From assembly GCA_044223975.1 (NCBI GenBank), contig JBGALI010000008.1, positions 136,802-200,801 on the forward strand: 64,000 bases of DNA. Reading direction: 5' to 3'. The translations under genes and the position numbers were made by a program. The DNA is from CAZCPB01 sp044223975. Its GTDB lineage: Bacteria; Planctomycetota; Phycisphaerae; Phycisphaerales; UBA1924. This document shows positions 62,307 through 64,000 of the stretch, one piece after another; position 1 is the stretch's first letter; every line of letters starts with the position of its first letter. The notes beneath the pieces were generated by a model. The model was not told the DNA's origin. It was given only the letters and a program-made list of their open reading frames with translations, and made no database searches.

Positions 62307-64000
62307 GTCTGGACCTCCTCCCCCGCGTCGATCACGCGGGCAAGCTCGGCGAGGGTGGTGATCCCCTGCTCAACCAGCGTCACCCCCGCGCGGTGCAAGC
62401 TGATCATCCCCGCGCGCTGGGCCGCGGTCTTGATCTCAACCGCTGACGCCCGCCGCACGACCAGGTCGCGGAGCGCATCGCCGATCACCAGAAGCTCGAA
62501 CACCCCCGTGCGCCCCTTGAACCCTGACCCCAGACACTCGGCGCACCCCAGGCCCCCGCACGGACTATGGGTGGTGCGCACCAGCCGCTGGGCCAGGATC
62601 GCCGAGAGCGAGCTGGCGACCAGGAAAGGCTCAACGCCCAGGTCGAGCAGCCGCGCCACGGCGCTCGGCGCGTCGTTGGTGTGGAGCGTTGACAAGACCA
62701 AGTGCCCGGTGAGCGAGGCCTGCACCGCCATGCGGGCGGTCTCTTCGTCGCGGATCTCGCCCACCATGATCACGTCGGGGTCCTGGCGGAGGATGTGCCG
62801 CAGGCCCGACACGAACGTGACGTTCTTGCGGGGATCGACCTGGGTCTGGCTGATCGAGAGCCCCGGCCCCGAGAGGTCGTACTCGACAGGGTCCTCGACG
62901 GTCAGGATGTTGAGTTCGCACGAGGGGGAGGAGAGTGACGGAGTGACGGAGTGACGAAGTGACGGAGGGGCGGATGCGGGCGAGCCCGCACTCATCTCCT
63001 GGTCTTCACTGCGTGCCTGCGTGCCTTCGTGCCTCCGCCCCTTCTGGTCTGCCTTTTGACCACCGTTGGTCGAGCAGATCCACGCCAGGGTGGTATATAA
63101 GGTGGTGGTCTTGCCGCTGCCGGTGGGGCCAGTTGAGAGCACGATGCCGCTGGTGCGGCTGACCAGCTCCTTGTAGCGTGCCTCAAGCGCCGCGGGCATG
63201 CCCAGGGCCAGGAAGTTCAGCGTGTGCGGAGAGCGAGCCTGGTCCAAAAGCCGCAGCACCACCCGCTCGCCCGAGGTGCTGGGCAGGGTGCTCACGCGGA
63301 GGTCGATGCGGCGACCGCTGGAACGGGCGCTGTTTGATCCCACGGTTACCGTCGCGCGGCCGTCCTGGGGAGAGCGGTGCTCGGCCACATCGAGTCGGGC
63401 CATCACCTTGATGCGGCTGACTACGCCCGAGGCCAGAGCCCCCGGCAGCTCGCGCACGGTGTGCAGCGCGCCGTCCAAGCGGTACCGGACCAGCGTGCGA
63501 TCGCGCACGGGCTGGATGTGCACGTCACTGGCGCCGCGCTGGATGGCCTCGAACAACAACAGGTCGACGAGCCGGACGGTGGGGGCTTTGCCGGCCAGGC
63601 TCAGCACGTCCTGGTCTGAGTCCTGGTGCGAGTCACTCTCGGCCGCGGTGATGGCGGCGCCCAGGTCGCCCTCGACGTCGTCGGACCCTTCAACCACGAC
63701 GGCGGGCGCATCGCGTTCGGCATCGCCGGTCGCGCGCGACCGCTCCGCGCTGGCCCGCTGCGCGTACGCGCGGTCGACGGCGGAGGCGATGACCTCGGCG
63801 TGCTCGGGATGCGTCCGCACCGGCCGCCTCAGGGTCACTCCCACGTTGACGACCGCCGCGGGGCGCGTGCTGGGCGCGGTCAGCAACAGCTCGACACCGT
63901 CCGTGGTCCCCGCGCTCAACAGCAGATGCCGGCGGGCAAAGTCGTGGGGGATCAGCCGCAGGAAGTCGTCGCTGGGGGCGGCAATGGTGGGGGGGATGGT
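62303..64000 (-). CDS. GspE/PilB-family secretion ATPase, 5' end off window
   Basis: The frame is open to the right edge (565 residues visible); a TTG at 63919 is not the start, because the N-terminal domain continues (LRLIPHDFARRHLLL). Walker A GPTGSGKTT, the Asp box ILTVEDPVEY, Walker B VIMVGEIRDEETA and the His box LSTLHTNDAPSA are all present, followed by a partial C-terminal metal-binding motif (CGGLGCAECLGSGF). Unusual: an insertion of about 53 residues (62918-63076) lies between Walker A and the Asp box. Powers pseudopilus/pilus assembly. First visible gene of the overlapping operon. Confidence 0.93.
   Translation of the reverse strand, partial: TIPPTIAAPSDDFLRLIPHDFARRHLLLSAGTTDGVELLLTAPSTRPAAVVNVGVTLRRPVRTHPEHAEVIASAVDRAYAQRASAERSRATGDAERDAPAVVVEGSDDVEGDLGAAITAAESDSHQDSDQDVLSLAGKAPTVRLVDLLLFEAIQRGASDVHIQPVRDRTLVRYRLDGALHTVRELPGALASGVVSRIKVMARLDVAEHRSPQDGRATVTVGSNSARSSGRRIDLRVSTLPSTSGERVVLRLLDQARSPHTLNFLALGMPAALEARYKELVSRTSGIVLSTGPTGSGKTTTLYTTLAWICSTNGGQKADQKGRRHEGTQARSEDQEMSAGSPASAPPSLRHSVTPSLSSPSCELNILTVEDPVEYDLSGPGLSISQTQVDPRKNVTFVSGLRHILRQDPDVIMVGEIRDEETARMAVQASLTGHLVLSTLHTNDAPSAVARLLDLGVEPFLVASSLSAILAQRLVRTTHSPCGGLGCAECLGSGFKGRTGVFELLVIGDALRDLVVRRASAVEIKTAAQRAGMISLHRAGVTLVEQGITTLAELARVIDAGEEVQT
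62918..63076 (-). repeat. In-frame low-complexity insertion in the GspE-like gene
   Basis: About 159 bp coding for a Ser/Arg/Lys-rich segment (STNGGQKADQKGRRHEGTQAR ... PSLRHSVTPSLSS) not found in family members at this position. It contains four tandem 8-bp units gagtgacg (one aagtgacg) at 62933-62964. The composition resembles the short dispersed repeats seen between planctomycete genes rather than protein-coding DNA. Confidence 0.7.

Noticed and set aside
62933..62964. Four 8-bp tandem repeats as a possible CRISPR or regulatory array
   Set aside because: Units are contiguous without spacers and lie inside a coding frame; a simple tandem repeat.

Overview
The window looks like a chromosomal segment of a planctomycete, most likely class Phycisphaerae. 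DNA is GC-rich throughout. Six secreted proteins end in the paired NGDDFD...GC tail of the 'GC-type dockerin' family. There is an ECF sigma factor paired with a Ser/Thr kinase-TPR protein, a CxxCGYDxxG zinc-ribbon membrane protein, and a GH10-like protein of the PVC type. This assignment is inferred from gene families, not from a marker gene.

Layout. 1-12130 is core chromosome: purC (partial), a GH10-like protein, ComEA-like protein, mfd, a methyltransferase, phoU, a GNAT acetyltransferase, a FAS1 protein and an ECF sigma/anti-sigma pair. 12229-17667 is a small integrative element of about 5.4 kb in the 3' end of tRNA-Val(GAC). It is bounded by a perfect 25-bp direct repeat and carries a tyrosine integrase, HTH/Xis-like proteins and a RecA-like ATPase. 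17791-35072 is a surface/secretion region: sigma factor plus kinase-TPR, five exported GC-dockerin proteins, a second sigma/anti-sigma pair and a decayed copy of the anti-sigma 3' end. 35126-39800 holds a response regulator-phosphatase, a stand-alone receiver and a hybrid histidine kinase with a c-type heme motif.

39844-51873 is a genomic island of about 12 kb at tRNA-Thr(TGT), bounded by a 40-bp direct repeat of the tRNA 5' half. Its main content is a head-to-tail array of five polymorphic-toxin C-terminal tips, each followed at once by a different candidate immunity gene. They are interleaved with truncated, near-identical copies of one RHS/YD-repeat core. No N-terminal RHS shell is present, so this looks like an orphan toxin/immunity cassette store. 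The island also holds a sixth GC-dockerin gene and an IS3-type element with a G GGA AAA frameshift site. It is the most interesting part of the window.

51835-58330 contains the intact tRNA-Thr followed by a phage-like remnant: unusual tyrosine recombinase, two small HTH proteins, a winged-helix protein, a ParB-like/DNA methyltransferase fusion and a P27-type terminase small subunit, but no large terminase or structural genes. 58615-64000 returns to chromosomal genes: a DUF4238 protein, then a tightly overlapped minus-strand operon with GspE-, GspC-, GspL- and GspM-like proteins and a TPR lipoprotein, reading in from beyond the right edge.
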